This document shows positions 19,750 to 29,888 of a DNA stretch of 64,000 nt, in pieces. The translations under genes and the position numbers were made by a program. The notes under the pieces are model-generated. The model had not been told where the DNA came from, searched no databases, and saw nothing but the letters and a program-made list of their open reading frames with translations. Numbering within the stretch: the first letter of the stretch is position 1; each line of letters opens with the position of its first letter. The stretch is taken from positions 3,245,001 to 3,309,000 of the forward strand of contig JAEOAD010001365.1 in assembly GCA_036365145.1 (NCBI GenBank). The letters are read 5' to 3'. Source of the DNA: Orientallactaga sibirica (taxonomy: Eukaryota; Chordata; Mammalia; Rodentia; Dipodidae).

Positions 19750-20764
19750 ACCCCATCACTGGTCTGGTTCACTGTTTATTAATAGTTCTTGGGATTCTCT
19801 TGGGGTTTCTCAACATTTGTTGGCTGTAGGGACCTTTAGAGCATTGCTCCTGGCATAAGATACTGTAATTAGCCCTGGATCGGATGGAATTAACCCCCTT
19901 AGTGTTTATGTCCTTGAACATTTAAAATTGTGCACCTGCTTCTGGGTGGGGTGTCCACGGATCAAGCAGCTGAAGGGTCTCACATGACAGTGACGGACCC
20001 AACTATGAAACCGTTTTCTTCCAGCCACAGGAGTTCAAGGGTCAGCCAGGGGCACACCTGCCTCTTCCTCTAGACTGGAAAACCCTACCAGCATGGCCTG
20101 TGTCCTGGTTAGGTTTGTGCCGCCAGCAGCCAGTCAGAAGCTGCCCATAGCAAGAGTGAAAAGATTCTTTGTATAATGATGGAAATTGTCCTTGGAGAGC
20201 TATAAAACCACAGCCCCAACTGAGCGTCTTCTCTTCTACTCCCTCTGTCCAGTTTTGCTCCATAAATTAGTGACTAGGGGGCTCTGAGCACCAGCAAAGG
20301 CTATTCATCTTAGCCCACGGACCCCCGTGTGAAAGAAATGAAGCTTCCCTTTATTTCCTCTAAATCAAAATAAATTGGGTTCTGAATTCCCACATGACTG
20401 GGTTGGTGGAAATTTGATCCCAGCCATGGTGGAGAGTGGGAATGGAATGTCTCACAGGCATCTGAACAATGAGGGGACAGGCCTGTTTTCACCTATCACA
20501 ACCACTCCCACTGCAGCCTGCCGAGCCAGCTTGCTCCTTGAAGGCAGGTGATTCTATTGTTATTGTTATGAGATGAGCTTGGTGGGGGGATCTTAGCTAG
20601 CACTAAGAGCCCGGGGCCCTGGCTCTGGCCTCTCAGAGTTCATCAAAAGGGTGTCTCTCTGTGGGAACTATCTGTCTTTGCTGCTTTGGCACCTGGTGTC
20701 AGTCCTTCCCCAAAAGGAGAACTCATGCTCTTCAGCGTGCGCTCCGCCCACAGGTCCTAGCCTT
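19750..20764. other. Low-copy DNA with a TATA element
   Basis: About 1 kb without SINEs. TATAAAA at 20201-20207 within 'ggagagctataaaaccaca' is promoter- or LTR-like. No ORF of note. Confidence 0.4.
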
Positions 20765-21105
20765 ACGTTTGTGACTTGAATGCTTAGTCCCCAGCTGGTG
20801 GTGCTATTTTGGGAGGTCGTGGAAACTTTAGGTGACATCGCCTAGCTGGAGGAAATGGGTCACTCGAGGCTGCAGGTCCTTGGGGAGAGATTATCCCTGG
20901 CCACTTCCTGATTCACTTACTCTCTCCTCTCTGGTCTGCTCATGATGTGAACTGCTGTCCAGTGTCACATGTTCTTCCCACCATTGTGTTCTGCTCAAGT
21001 GCATGGGGCCAAGTGACCAAGTTCTGAGCCCTCTGAAACCATGAACCAAAATAAAAGCTTCCTTCAGGAATTTTGGTCACAGCAGCACAGTCATAACTAA
21101 CGCAG
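20765..21105 (+). mobile_element. ERVL-MaLR-like solo LTR
   Basis: 'gaatgcttagtccccagctg', 'gtggaaactttaggtgacat', 'accaaaataaaagcttcc' and terminal 'agcacagtcataactaacgc'. The same order of landmarks recurs at 22093, 40490, 43807 and 25605. Confidence 0.6.
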
Positions 21106-21379
21106 AGCCTGAGCGCTTGTAAAACGACAGGAAGACGTTCATGGATCCTCAGACAGGTCTAGGCAACAATTCCAGTGCAGTCCTCATGGGATTAACCTGG
21201 GAAAAGAAACCCTGGATTCAGCCATGCACACTATATAAGAGAAGGATAATGGGGTAAAACTTCTCACATGGTATTAACACGTATTATAAAAGCTTGTTAA
21301 TTAAAGTATTTTATTGCTTGAGGATTAGACAGACAGGCTGGTAGCACAAACTAGAAGGTTCAGAGGTAGATATATGGAT
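21106..21379. other. Low-copy DNA
   Basis: Nothing recognised. Confidence 0.35.
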
Positions 21380-21534
21380 ACTCTAGTTTGAATGTCCACC
21401 TAAGGCTTGTATGTTGAAGACCTGGTCTCTAGGCTGTGGCACTTATGGAAGGTGGTAGATGCTACAGGAGGTGGGTACCAGTAGAAGTAAGTCAGGTCCT
21501 TGGGCGTGTGCTCTTCAAAGAAATATTGGGAGGG
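21380..21534 (+). mobile_element. MaLR-like LTR 5' part, split by a DIP
   Basis: 'ctagtttgaatgtccaccta' and 'gacctggtctctaggctgtg' match the start of the LTR family; the remainder appears to resume after 21729. Confidence 0.5.
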
Positions 21535-21728
21535 CTGGAAAGATGGCTCAGCAGTTAAGGTATTTGTCTGCAAAGCCTACCAACCCAGGTTCGATTTGCT
21601 AATACCCACATACAACCAGATGCACAGTGGCACATGCATCTGGAGTTCATTTGCAGCAGCTGGAGGCCTTAGTGTGCCCATTCTCTCTCTCTGATTACAA
21701 ATAAATAAATAAATAAAAATATTTAAAG
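21532..21728 (+). mobile_element. DIP SINE
   Basis: Full plus copy ending in (AAAT)n. Confidence 0.93.
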
Positions 21729-22092
21729 AGATATTAGGATCTATCTCTTTCTCTCTCATTTTCCCTCCCTCTTTCTCCTTTGATATTTGCTTCCTCGATG
21801 TATTAGGACATAAATATACCACTTTAACTCCCCTCCATTTTATGTTTCCTGTCTTTCTGTAGACATCTTAGAATTTCATTTTGATATAAGTATAATGTTT
21901 CTCAATGCATCTCTTTGTAGAGATTTCTTGGTTATTGTTCTAGATATTACATTAAAAAGGCAGGATCGATCACTGTCCGCTAATATTGATGTCTTACCAT
22001 TTTGAGTGACATGTAGACTTGCCTTTTCCCATTTATAATTATCTTGAGTATTTCCTGGACATTCATTTAGAGCCACATTACACAGAGTTATT

Positions 22093-22318
22093 GTGGTGCT
22101 TTGAGTCAGTTGTCCTCTATAAACTCACGTGCTTTGAATGCTTGGTTCCCAGTTGATGGTGGCAATCTGGGAGGTGGAGTCTTGCTGGAGGAGGTGTGTT
22201 GTTGGGGGCGGGCTTAGGGGTGTTCTAGCAGCTCCCCCTCCAGAGCTTGGCTACTCTTCTACTGCTGCTGTTGTCCACCTGCTGTGGCAGAGGTGATTTC
22301 TAGCCTCTGTTCTACCAT
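22093..22318 (+). mobile_element. MaLR-like LTR, left part
   Basis: 'tgctttgaatgcttggttcc', 'ggaggtggagtcttgctgga', 'gggggcgggcttaggggtg'. Resumes at 22765 after a SINE insertion. Confidence 0.65.
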
Positions 22319-22564
22319 GTTTCCTTCCTTCCTTCCTTCCTTCCTTCCTTCCTTCCTTCCTTCCTTCCTTCCTTCCTTCCTTCCCTCCCTCCCTCCCTCC
22401 TTCCTTCCTTCCTTCCTTCCTTCCTTCCTTCCTCCCTCCCTCCCTCTTCCCTTCCTTCCTCCCTTCCTTCCTTCCTTCCTTCCTTCCTTCCTTCCTTTTC
22501 TTTTCTTTCTTCCTTCCTTTCTTCCTTTCTTTCTTTCTTTCTTTCTTTCTTCTTTCTTTCTTTC
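22319..22564. repeat. (TTCC)n-rich microsatellite
   Basis: About 245 bp of TTCC with CCCT and TTTC interruptions; purely pyrimidine on the plus strand except the last boundary. Confidence 0.97.
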
Positions 22565-22753
22565 TGAGAGAAAGAGAGGCAGAGAGAGAGAGAGGGAGGA
22601 GAGAGAGAGAGAGAATGGGAGTGCCAAGACTTCCAGCCACTGCAAAGAAACTCCAGAAGCATGTGCCACACTGTGCATCTGGCTTATGTGGGATCTGGAG
22701 AATCAAACCTGGTTAAGGCAAGTGCCTTAACCACTAAGCTACCTATCCAGCCC
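22319..22753 (-). mobile_element. DIP SINE with hyper-expanded TTCC tail
   Basis: The DIP body and head occupy 22565-22753. Its tail side (22319-22564) has become TTCC/CCCT/TTTC repeats. The pair 'ctgttctaccat' at 22307-22318 and 22753-22764 is the TSD, so the repeat lies inside the insertion. Long ORFs on both strands here are microsatellite translations. Confidence 0.9.
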
Positions 22754-22764
22754 TGTTCTACCAT

Positions 22765-22876
22765 CTTAGTCATCACACTTACCCTTGACCCTGTAAGCCA
22801 AAATAAAAACCTTTTCTCCCGTCAGCTTCTTTTGGTCAGGTGTTTTGTCCTAGCAACGAGAAGGTAACTACACCAA
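22765..22876 (+). mobile_element. MaLR-like LTR, right part
   Basis: 'gtaagccaaaataaaaacc' with AATAAA, then 'ggtcaggtgttttgtcctag' and 'gagaaggtaactacacc'. Completes the LTR begun at 22093. Confidence 0.65.
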
Positions 22877-22893
22877 TATATATGCGTACACGC

Positions 22894-22931
<38 letters not shown>
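22894..22931. repeat. (TG)n microsatellite
   Basis: About 19 TG units, next to an old B1-like fragment (22940-23005). Confidence 0.96.
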
Positions 22932-22933
<2 letters not shown>

Positions 22934-23220
22934 TTAATACTTTTGAGACCAAGTAACCTGCTGGACTCAAACTCATGATCCTTTTGCCTCAGCTTCCTGG
23001 CCCAGCTCAAAGTTATAATTTCTTATTCGGCTGTCAAATAGAATTTAGAAAAGTCAGTAGATGAAACATTTATTATGCTTAGTCATGTTTTTATTAATTT
23101 TCACAGCTTACAAAGACTTAGGTTTATTGAGGTGCTTTCACACAAACACTTTGTTTTCCTTCCCCTTCCCTGTCCTCCTTTCCCCCCCCAACTGAGCCTC
23201 CTTCCTGCTTCATAGTATAT

Positions 23221-23389
23221 GTTTTTTTTTTTTTTTTTTTTTTTTTTGGTTTTCGAGGTAGGGTCTCACTCCGGTCCAGGCTGACCTGGAATTAACTATG
23301 TAGTCTCAGGGTGGCCTCGAACTCTCAGCAATCCTCCTACCTCTGCCTCCCAAGTGCTGGGATTAAAGGCGTGCGCCACCACGCCCTGC
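23221..23389 (-). mobile_element. B1 SINE
   Basis: 24-base oligo-T and near-consensus reverse body; head 'caccacgccctgc'. Confidence 0.93.
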
Positions 23390-23603
23390 CCTATGCGCTT
23401 CTTTTTGTCCTTCCCGCCTCACCACCTCTTGTTCCCCTCTTGTAGTCCCTTATCTACAATCAGAGCCCAAATTCGGTCTTACGTCTGTTTATTTACATAC
23501 ATACAAACATTAAAAGTTAGAATCCACATGTGAGAGAGAATGTGTGATTTTTTTTTGTCTTTCTGGACTTGGGTTATCTCAGTTTAATTTTTTCCAGTCT
23601 CCC

Positions 23604-23704
23604 TCTAGCTCTGGCTGACCTGGAATTCACTATGTTGTCTCAGGTAGCCTCGAACTCTGACTCCCAAGTGCTGGGATTAAAAGTGTGTGCCACCACACCC
23701 GGCT
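23604..23704 (-). mobile_element. B1 SINE, tail-truncated
   Basis: From 'ctctggctgacctggaattc' to 'ccaccacacccggct'. Tail region missing and a short internal deletion. Confidence 0.85.
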
Positions 23705-23720
23705 AGGTACCACATTTTCA

Positions 23721-23760
23721 AGCAAGAGCCTTTAACCACTGAGCCATTTTCCTAGCCCCT
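23721..23760 (-). mobile_element. 40-bp DIP head scrap with TSD
   Basis: Only 'agcaagagcctttaaccact' to 'ttttcctagccc' of the head is present, yet it is flanked by 'gtaccacattttca' (23707-23720) and 'gtaccacgttttca' (23761-23774). Confidence 0.75.
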
Positions 23761-24532
23761 GTACCACGTTTTCATGATCCAGTCATCAGCTGATGGACAT
23801 TTAGGTTGATTGCATTCCCTAGCCATTGTGAATAAAGCAGCAATAAACATGGATGTACGAATATCTCAGTGGTAGGATTTAGAGTCCTACCTACAGAGTG
23901 TTATAGGTGGATCATAGGTGGTTTTGAGAGAAACCTCTACACTGATTTCCAAAATGGCTGCACTAATTTACATTCTCACCAACAGTGAATAATATTTTGT
24001 TTTGACTTTCTTTTGTTTTTCCTTCCTGCCCAATATTCTAAGATTCATTCTTTAATTATTTTATTTTTAGAGAATTTCATTTACTCATAGAGCTTTCTGT
24101 TACTTCCTCATTTCTCCCTGCGCCCCCTATTCTCACTGAATGTAGGATTCTGAGTTGGCAGGCCTTTTCTTTGGCCCTTGAAAATGAGCGTCCCACTTCC
24201 TCTCGGCTTTCATGCTTCCTCCAGAGAACTCTGCAGTCCTTTGTGTTGCTCTTTCCTGGCCGGGGTGGGGCGGGGGCTGCACACCGCCTGTCATTGTTTT
24301 GAAGGGACATCCTTTGCCTTGTGAATGAAAAGTTTGACCATGCTGTGTCCTGCCATGGATTTGGCGGGATTTATTCAATTTGGAGTTTGCTCAGCTTCTT
24401 TGATCTGTTTGCTTATGTCATTTGCAAAATGGGGTAATTTTTAATTTTTATTTTGAGTACTTTTTGTCTTTGCCCCCTTTCTTCTCTCCTGTCTCCTTTT
24501 TCTTTTCTTTTAAAATATTCTTAATTATTTAT

Positions 24533-24803
24533 CTGGGCTGGAGAGATGGCTTAGCGGTTAAGGTGCCTGCCTGCTAAGCCTAAGAACCTGGTTCCAATCT
24601 CCAGGTCCCACGTTTAGCCAGATGCAGTGACGCAAGGGAACAATGCCGCACTTGACCACAAGGGGGCGCACACATCTGGATTTTATTCACAACAGCTGAG
24701 AGGCTGCTGGCGCACCCATCTCTATCTGTCTTCCTCTCCCTCTCTCTCTCTGTCTTTCTCTGTGTCTCTCTCAAAAAAAAAAAAATAAATAAATAAAAAT
24801 AAA
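24533..24803 (+). mobile_element. Long-type DIP SINE, young, with perfect 22-bp TSD
   Basis: Head at 24535, extra module containing a CTCF-like core at 24656-24669, TC-rich stretch and AAATAAAT tail. The flanks 24511-24532 and 24804-24825 are identical over 22 bp. The insertion landed in the AT tail of the older DIP that follows. Confidence 0.95.
24656..24669 (+). promoter_or_regulatory. CTCF-like motif inside a DIP SINE
   Basis: CCACAAGGGGGCGC matches the CTCF core (CCASYAGRKGGCRS) at all positions except the A at position 5. It lies in the extra module of the long DIP subtype. Confidence 0.5.
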
Positions 24804-24984
24804 TAAAATATTCTTAATTATTTATTTGAGAAAATGGGCATGCCAGGACCTCTTAGCCACTGAAAATGAACTCCAGACACATGCGCCACCTTGTGCATCT
24901 GGCTTTATGTGGGCAATGGGGAATTGAACCTGGGTCAACAGGCTTTGGGAACAAGTGCTTTAGCTGCTGAGACTGCTCCAGCCC
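24804..24984 (-). mobile_element. DIP SINE, GA block deleted
   Basis: Tail 'ttatttgagaaaatgggcat' joins directly to the body; head 'actgctccagccc'. Confidence 0.88.
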
Positions 24985-25604
24985 TTTTCCTTTTTCTTCT
25001 CCTCAGATCCCCGAGGCTCTGTTCCCTTGTTTCAGTACTTCCCCTTTTGTTCATATTGAATGACTTGTTATTCTAACCCAACTGCTGATGGTTTCCTTGG
25101 TTCATCTTCCTCAGGTCTCCTCCAGGTCGAACCCATTCATTAGATGATTTTTTAAAATTTCCAATTGTTATATTTTTTCCAGTTCTGAAATTTCCACTTG
25201 CCTCTTATGCCTTTTGTTTATTTGCAGAATATTCTTTTTTTTCATTTGTTTCAAACTTGTTTATAATTGTTTACTGAAATGGGTTATGATATCTGCTGTG
25301 AGGTACTCATCAGAAGTCCTGACTCTCTGTATGTTGGCGTTGGCGTCTGTGCATAAAGATTTGCACGCCTGGGACACTGTGGTAGCATCTAGACCGTAGA
25401 CCATAATCACGCCGGCGGGGAGAGTGAGTGACGCCCTGTTACTACCACATGGGAGTGGAAACCCCAGGGCTTCCTTCTCTGACCTCACTCTGGCAGGTGG
25501 TATCTTATTTCAGCCTGGTGAGGTGAAGGTTTAGGGTTTCCCTCAACCTTTGCTGACACCTCAAGTTTTCTGTGGTGCTTAGTTGGGATAGAGGACTTAT
25601 CTGT

Positions 25605-25778
25605 ATTCGTGGTTTTTGTGTTGCTGTGGCAGAATGCCTGACAGAAACAACTTAAAGGAAGAAAGATTTATTTTAGCTCATGGTTTCAAAGCTCTATTTC
25701 ATTGTTGCTTGGCTCCATGTACTTGGGCAGAACAGCCTGGCAGCAGGAGCTTGTAGAGGAGGAAGCTGTTCACCTCAT

Positions 25779-25836
<58 letters not shown>

Positions 25837-26048
25837 AAGAGAGGGAGAGAGAGGGAGAGAGAGAGAGAGGGAGAGAAAGACTGAGGACCATGTATTACTT
25901 TCAAGAGCACAGCTCTAGTGACACACTTCCTATAGCTAGGTCTTATCTCCTAAAGTTTTGAGAATCCTCCAAAATCGCACCATTCTCTAAGGAACCAAAC
26001 ATTGAACATAGAACCTTTGGGGAGACTCTTATATCCAAACAGTAACAG
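25605..26048 (-). mobile_element. MaLR-like LTR, antisense, with (GA)n insertion
   Basis: Begins 'tgttgctgtggcagaatgcc', has 'atttattttagctcatggtt', and later 'gacacacttcctatagctag' and 'gaggaaccaaacattgaac'-type sequence, the reverse of the LTR family at 20765. Confidence 0.55.
25771..25884. repeat. (GA)n-rich microsatellite
   Basis: Purine-only stretch of GA with AAAG and GGGA interruptions inside an LTR. Confidence 0.95.
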
Positions 26049-26229
26049 TGTCTTAACATATTCCCTGTTGCTGTCTCTCTCCTGGTCCTTTGGCTAGACA
26101 GAGAAGGTATTTGCTTTGTTTGTTTGTTTGTTTTATTTCATTTATACATTTTGATGTTTTGGATTGCAGGTATTTTTTTTTTTTTAAAAAAGTTATAGGC
26201 CTAGAATATTTACAGTAAAAAGAAAATCT

Positions 26230-26373
26230 AAGCTGGGTATGGTGATATATGCCTTTAATCCCAAGCATTCTGAGGCTGAGATAGGAGAATCACCATGAGT
26301 TCAAGGCCAGCCTGGGGCTACAGAGTGAGTTCCAGGTTAGCCTGGGCTAGCGTGAGACCTTGCCTTGAAAACA
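26230..26373 (+). mobile_element. B1 SINE, older
   Basis: 'agctgggtatggtgatatat' to 'gaccttgccttgaaaacac', followed by GAAA repeats to 26430. Confidence 0.85.
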
Positions 26374-26432
26374 CACACCAAAAGAATAAAGAAAGAAAGA
26401 AAGAAACCAAGGAAGAAAGAAAGAAAGAAAAC

Positions 26433-26650
26433 CTAAAGGCAGGGAGATGGCTCAGTGGTTAAATGGTTGTTTGTAAGCATGTCAACTTGAGTTTGATTCC
26501 TCAGCACTCATGAACAACCAAATGCTTGTGGGTTATCTAGATTGGCCTGTCCAGTGACAAAACAAGAGGGACCCCATCTTAAAAGGGAGAGGACTAACAC
26601 CCCAAGGTTGTCCTCTCACCTCCATACACATTCAATGGTACGTACACAGC

Positions 26651-26653
<3 letters not shown>
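26433..26653 (+). mobile_element. B4 SINE
   Basis: tRNA-like head 'cagggagatggctcagtgg', a poorly conserved middle, then 'cccaaggttgtcctctcacc' and CA-rich 3' end. Confidence 0.6.

Positions 26654-26708
<55 letters not shown>
26654..26708. repeat. (AC)27 microsatellite
   Basis: Perfect CA run at the 3' end of the B4, abutting a truncated B1. Confidence 0.97.
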
Positions 26709-26710
<2 letters not shown>

Positions 26711-26812
26711 CAGAGGTAGGATGATTGCTGTGAGTTTGAGGTATCCCTGAGACTACACAGTGAGTTCCAGTTCAGCCTGGGCTAGAGCAAGATACTACCT
26801 CGAAAAACCAAG
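26709..26812 (+). mobile_element. B1 SINE, 5'-truncated
   Basis: Starts within the body at 'ggcagaggtaggatgattgc' and ends 'actacctcgaaaaacc'. Confidence 0.88.
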
Positions 26813-26848
26813 AAAATAAATAAAATAAATAAACATTAAAACAATCAA

Positions 26849-27055
26849 GGGCTGGAGAGATGGCTTAGCAGTTAAGGCACATGCCTGTGAAGCCTAAGGA
26901 CCCCAGTTTGATTCTCCAGGTCCCAAGTTAGCCACATGCACATGGTGGCTCATGCATCTGGAGTTCATTTGCAGTGGCTAGAGGCCCTGGCACGTCCATT
27001 CTCACTCTCTCTCTCTCTCTCCCTCTCTCTGTCTCAAATAAATAAAAATAAAATA
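26849..27055 (+). mobile_element. DIP SINE
   Basis: Full plus copy with (TC)n and AAATAAA tail. Confidence 0.94.
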
Positions 27056-27092
27056 CTTAAAAATTATTAAAAAATCAAGAAAAACAAGATGG

Positions 27093-27291
27093 GGGCTGGA
27101 GAGATGGCTTAGCCATTAAGGCATTTGCTTGTGAAGCCTCAATTCCCCAGTACCCACATAAGCCAGATGCACAAGGGGGGTATATATATCCAGAGTGCTT
27201 TTGCAGTGGCTGGAGGCCCAGGTGCACCCATTCTCTCTATCTGCTCCCTCCCAAATACGTAAAGAACAACAATTAAAAAAAAAAAAAAAAA
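27093..27291 (+). mobile_element. DIP SINE
   Basis: Plus copy with a short deletion after 'gtgaagcct' and a pure A16 tail rather than AAATAAAT. Confidence 0.93.
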
Positions 27292-27844
27292 GGAAAAACA
27301 GGACAAATGTTATGGACTGACAACTGTCACTTAAACGGGTCAAGCTGAGCAGTCCCACAGCCCAGTCACAATTCCTTTACATCTCTTTGAATTCAAAACA
27401 CGACCCATTTTAGGATGCATACATAGTACCTTTGAAAATAAAAGAAAGCACGGGAAGTTTCTTTTTATTCTCTATCCAAGTGACATAAAAAGATGGGGAA
27501 ATATATGTTCAGATGGAAAAGTTACGTGAATAGCTTATAGGAGCACAAGAATCAGACCACAACAGCAGGCTCAGCTGGAGACCGGGGTAAGTAAAATCAG
27601 AGGCACCTGTGACTGAACATTATCACGCAGCAACCCTCACCATGACTGGTTATTCCATTGTAGTTTAAGTACAAATAACTGAATTCTGTGTGCATTACCA
27701 TGCCTTTTCTGAATTTCCAATTTTTCATCCAGGAAGGAGTAAGCACCCTTAATGAAGATAAGTACATTTAAGGACAGATCTCTGGTGGGGTAGAATGTGG
27801 GGGAGTAACTTAGTTACTATATTAAAATTTTCCTGGATCTCCAA
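27292..27844. other. Low-copy DNA
   Basis: No repeat recognised upstream of the L1 fragment; possibly older L1 sequence beyond my recognition. Confidence 0.35.
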
Positions 27845-28324
27845 TGGAACAGAATAGAGGACCCTGGTGTAAGTCCGGGTAGCTATAGCCACCTGATCTT
27901 TGACAAAAATGCCAATAATACTCATTGGAGAAAAGACAGCCTCTTCAGCAAATGGTGCTGGGAAAACTGGATATGCATCTGTAAAAGGATGAAAATAGAC
28001 CCTTTTCTCTCTCCATGCACAAGAACTAAGTCCAAATGGATCAAAGACATTAATATCAAACCTGAAACTCTGAAACTGCTACAGGAAAATGTAGGGAAAA
28101 CTCTTCAACATACTGGTCTTGGCAAAGACTTTCTGGATATAACCCCAACTGCCCAGGAAATAAAACCACAGATCAACTGCTGGGACCTCACGAAATTACA
28201 AAGCTTTTGTACAGCTAAGGACACTGTGAATAGAGACAACCTACAGAATGGGAGAAAATCTTTGCCATCTATACATCTGACAAGGGTTAATATCTAGGAT
28301 ATATAAAGAACTCAAAAAAATAAA

Positions 28325-28329
28325 TAAGA

Positions 28330-28361
<32 letters not shown>
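28325..28361. repeat. (AAT)n microsatellite in L1
   Basis: About eleven AAT units expanded from the A-rich ORF2 codons. Confidence 0.92.
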
Positions 28362-28394
28362 GAAATCAAACAAGCCAATTAAAAATGGATTATG

Positions 28395-28603
28395 GGGCTG
28401 GAGGAATGGCTTAGCGGTTAAAGGCATCTGCCTGCAAAGCCAAAGGACCCTGGTTTGATTCTCCAGGACCCACATTAGCCAGATGCACAATGGGGCACAT
28501 GCATCTGGAGTTCGTTTGCAGTGGCTGGGAGGCCCTGGCATGCCCATTCTCTCTGTCTCTCCCTGTCTCTGTCAAATAAATAAATAAAAATAAAATATTA
28601 AAC
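28395..28603 (+). mobile_element. DIP SINE nested in L1 ORF2
   Basis: Full plus copy with TSD 'aaatggattatg' (28383-28394) and 'aaatgggttatg' (28604-28615), one difference. Confidence 0.94.
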
Positions 28604-29698
28604 AAATGGGTTATGGAACTAAATAGAGAGTTCTCAGAAGAAGAAATACAGATGGCATATAAACATCTAAAAAATGTTCTACATCCTTAGTCATCAGGGA
28701 AATGCAGATTAAAACTACCTTGAGATTCCATCTCACTCCTGTCAGAATGGCTACCATCATGAAAACAAATGACTGTAAATGCTGGTGAGGATGCGGAAAA
28801 AGAAGACCCCTTCTACACTTTTGGTGGGAATGCAATCTGGTCCAGCCATTGTGGAAATCAGTGTGGAGGTTCCTGAGACAGCTAAAAATAGATTTACCAT
28901 ATGACCCAGCTATACCACTCGTAGGCATAGATCCTAAGGACTCGTCTCACTACCTTAGAGATACTTGCACAACCATGTTTATTGCTGCTCTATTCACAAT
29001 AGCTAGGAAATGGAACCAGCCTAGATGTCCCTCAACTGATGAGTGGATAATGAAGATGTGGCACATTTACACGACGGAGTTCTACTCAGCGATAAAGAAA
29101 AATGAAGTTATTAAATTTGCTGGAAAATGGATGGATCTGGAAAGGATTATACTTAGCGAGGTAACCCAGGCCCAGAAAGCTAAACATCACATGTTCTCTT
29201 TCATATGCGGATCCTAGCTACAAATTATTGGACTTCTATGTGAGTAGGAATAAAAGTCAGGAGCAGAAGCCCGTAAGCTAGAAAGGGGATAGAAAGGGAA
29301 TAAAAAGGGAGGGAGGGGGACTTAATAGGATGGTATTGTATATATGTAAGTAGAAGAACAGATTAATGGGGGTGAAAAGGCTTAAGTGAAGTCAGGGGAA
29401 GAGATTGAGTAAAGGAAAGGTGGAGGGAGGGATAGTAAAAATCTAAGAGAATATAAATGAGTTGTGGTCTGATAAAGGACGCCCTTGTTCTCTGCTGAGG
29501 GGGAACTGCCATGGTGTGGGCTGTCACGCAGCTTCCCAGGTCGGTTCTGTGAAGCCGGTGAGCTGGTCTCCATGTTTCAGTAAAGGAGACTTTGACAACT
29601 ACAGGTCATGTTCAAGGTTATGAGTTGGTCAGTTATGCTTAAATAGCTGACGAAAGCTTGGTTGCCTGCAGCGTGTTGACACTCATTCATTTCTATTT

Positions 29699-29888
29699 TT
29701 TTAATTTTTATTTTATTTGAGAGAGAGATAGAAAGAGGGAGAGAGGGAGAGAGAGAGAGAATGGGTACGCCAAATGAACTAAAGACTCATGTACCACCTT
29801 GTGCATCTGACTTATGTGAGTCCTGGGGAATTGAACCTGGATCCTTTGGCTTCTCAGGCAAACGCCTTAACTGCCAAGCCATTTCACT
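29699..29888 (-). mobile_element. DIP SINE
   Basis: Lacks the 'agggcctccagccactgc' segment; head ends atypically in 'gccatttcact'. Confidence 0.87.

Larger units (their letters stand above)
23400..24000 (-). mobile_element. L1 ORF2 3' region, antisense, with nested SINEs
   Basis: The right part reads 'gatggacatttaggttgatt', 'cattgtgaataaagcagcaa', 'aatggctgcactaatttaca', 'ctcaccaacagtgaata'. This is the reverse complement of the region coding the C-terminal part of L1 ORF2. The left part up to 23600 fits the sequence downstream of it. Interrupted by a B1 and a DIP scrap. No intact frame. Confidence 0.75.
24030..25420 (-). mobile_element. Ancient T-rich L1M-like repeat (interrupted)
   Basis: Landmarks in order: 'ccccgaggctctgttccct', 'cagttctgaaatttccactt', 'tcatttgtttcaaacttgtt', 'gttggcgtctgtgc'. 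This is an old mammalian T-rich repeat that I associate with antisense L1M sequence. Split by the DIPs at 24535-24984. A similar block lies at 33870-35300. Confidence 0.4.
27845..29480 (+). mobile_element. L1 LINE, ORF2 C-terminal region and 3' UTR, defective
   Basis: The last quarter of L1 ORF2 is legible in broken frames. An open stretch at 27989-28297 carries 'KWIKDINIKPETLKLLQEN' and 'FCTAKDTVNRDN'. Another at 28849-29217 carries 'VWRFLRQLKIDLPYDPAIPL', 'CPSTDEWIMKMWHIYT' and ends at TAG 29215-29217. These are hallmark sequences of the L1 ORF2 C-terminus; the endonuclease and reverse transcriptase parts are absent (5' truncation). An AAT-repeat and frameshift lie near 28310-28375, and a DIP splits it at 28395-28603. 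Purine-rich 3' UTR follows to about 29480. Not functional. Confidence 0.93.

Noticed and set aside
22251..22730. ORFs of 119-151 codons on both strands
   Set aside because: They run through the TTCC microsatellite and a DIP SINE.
28849..29217. Host gene coding for a 122-residue protein
   Set aside because: It is the C-terminal end of L1 ORF2, followed by an L1 3' UTR.
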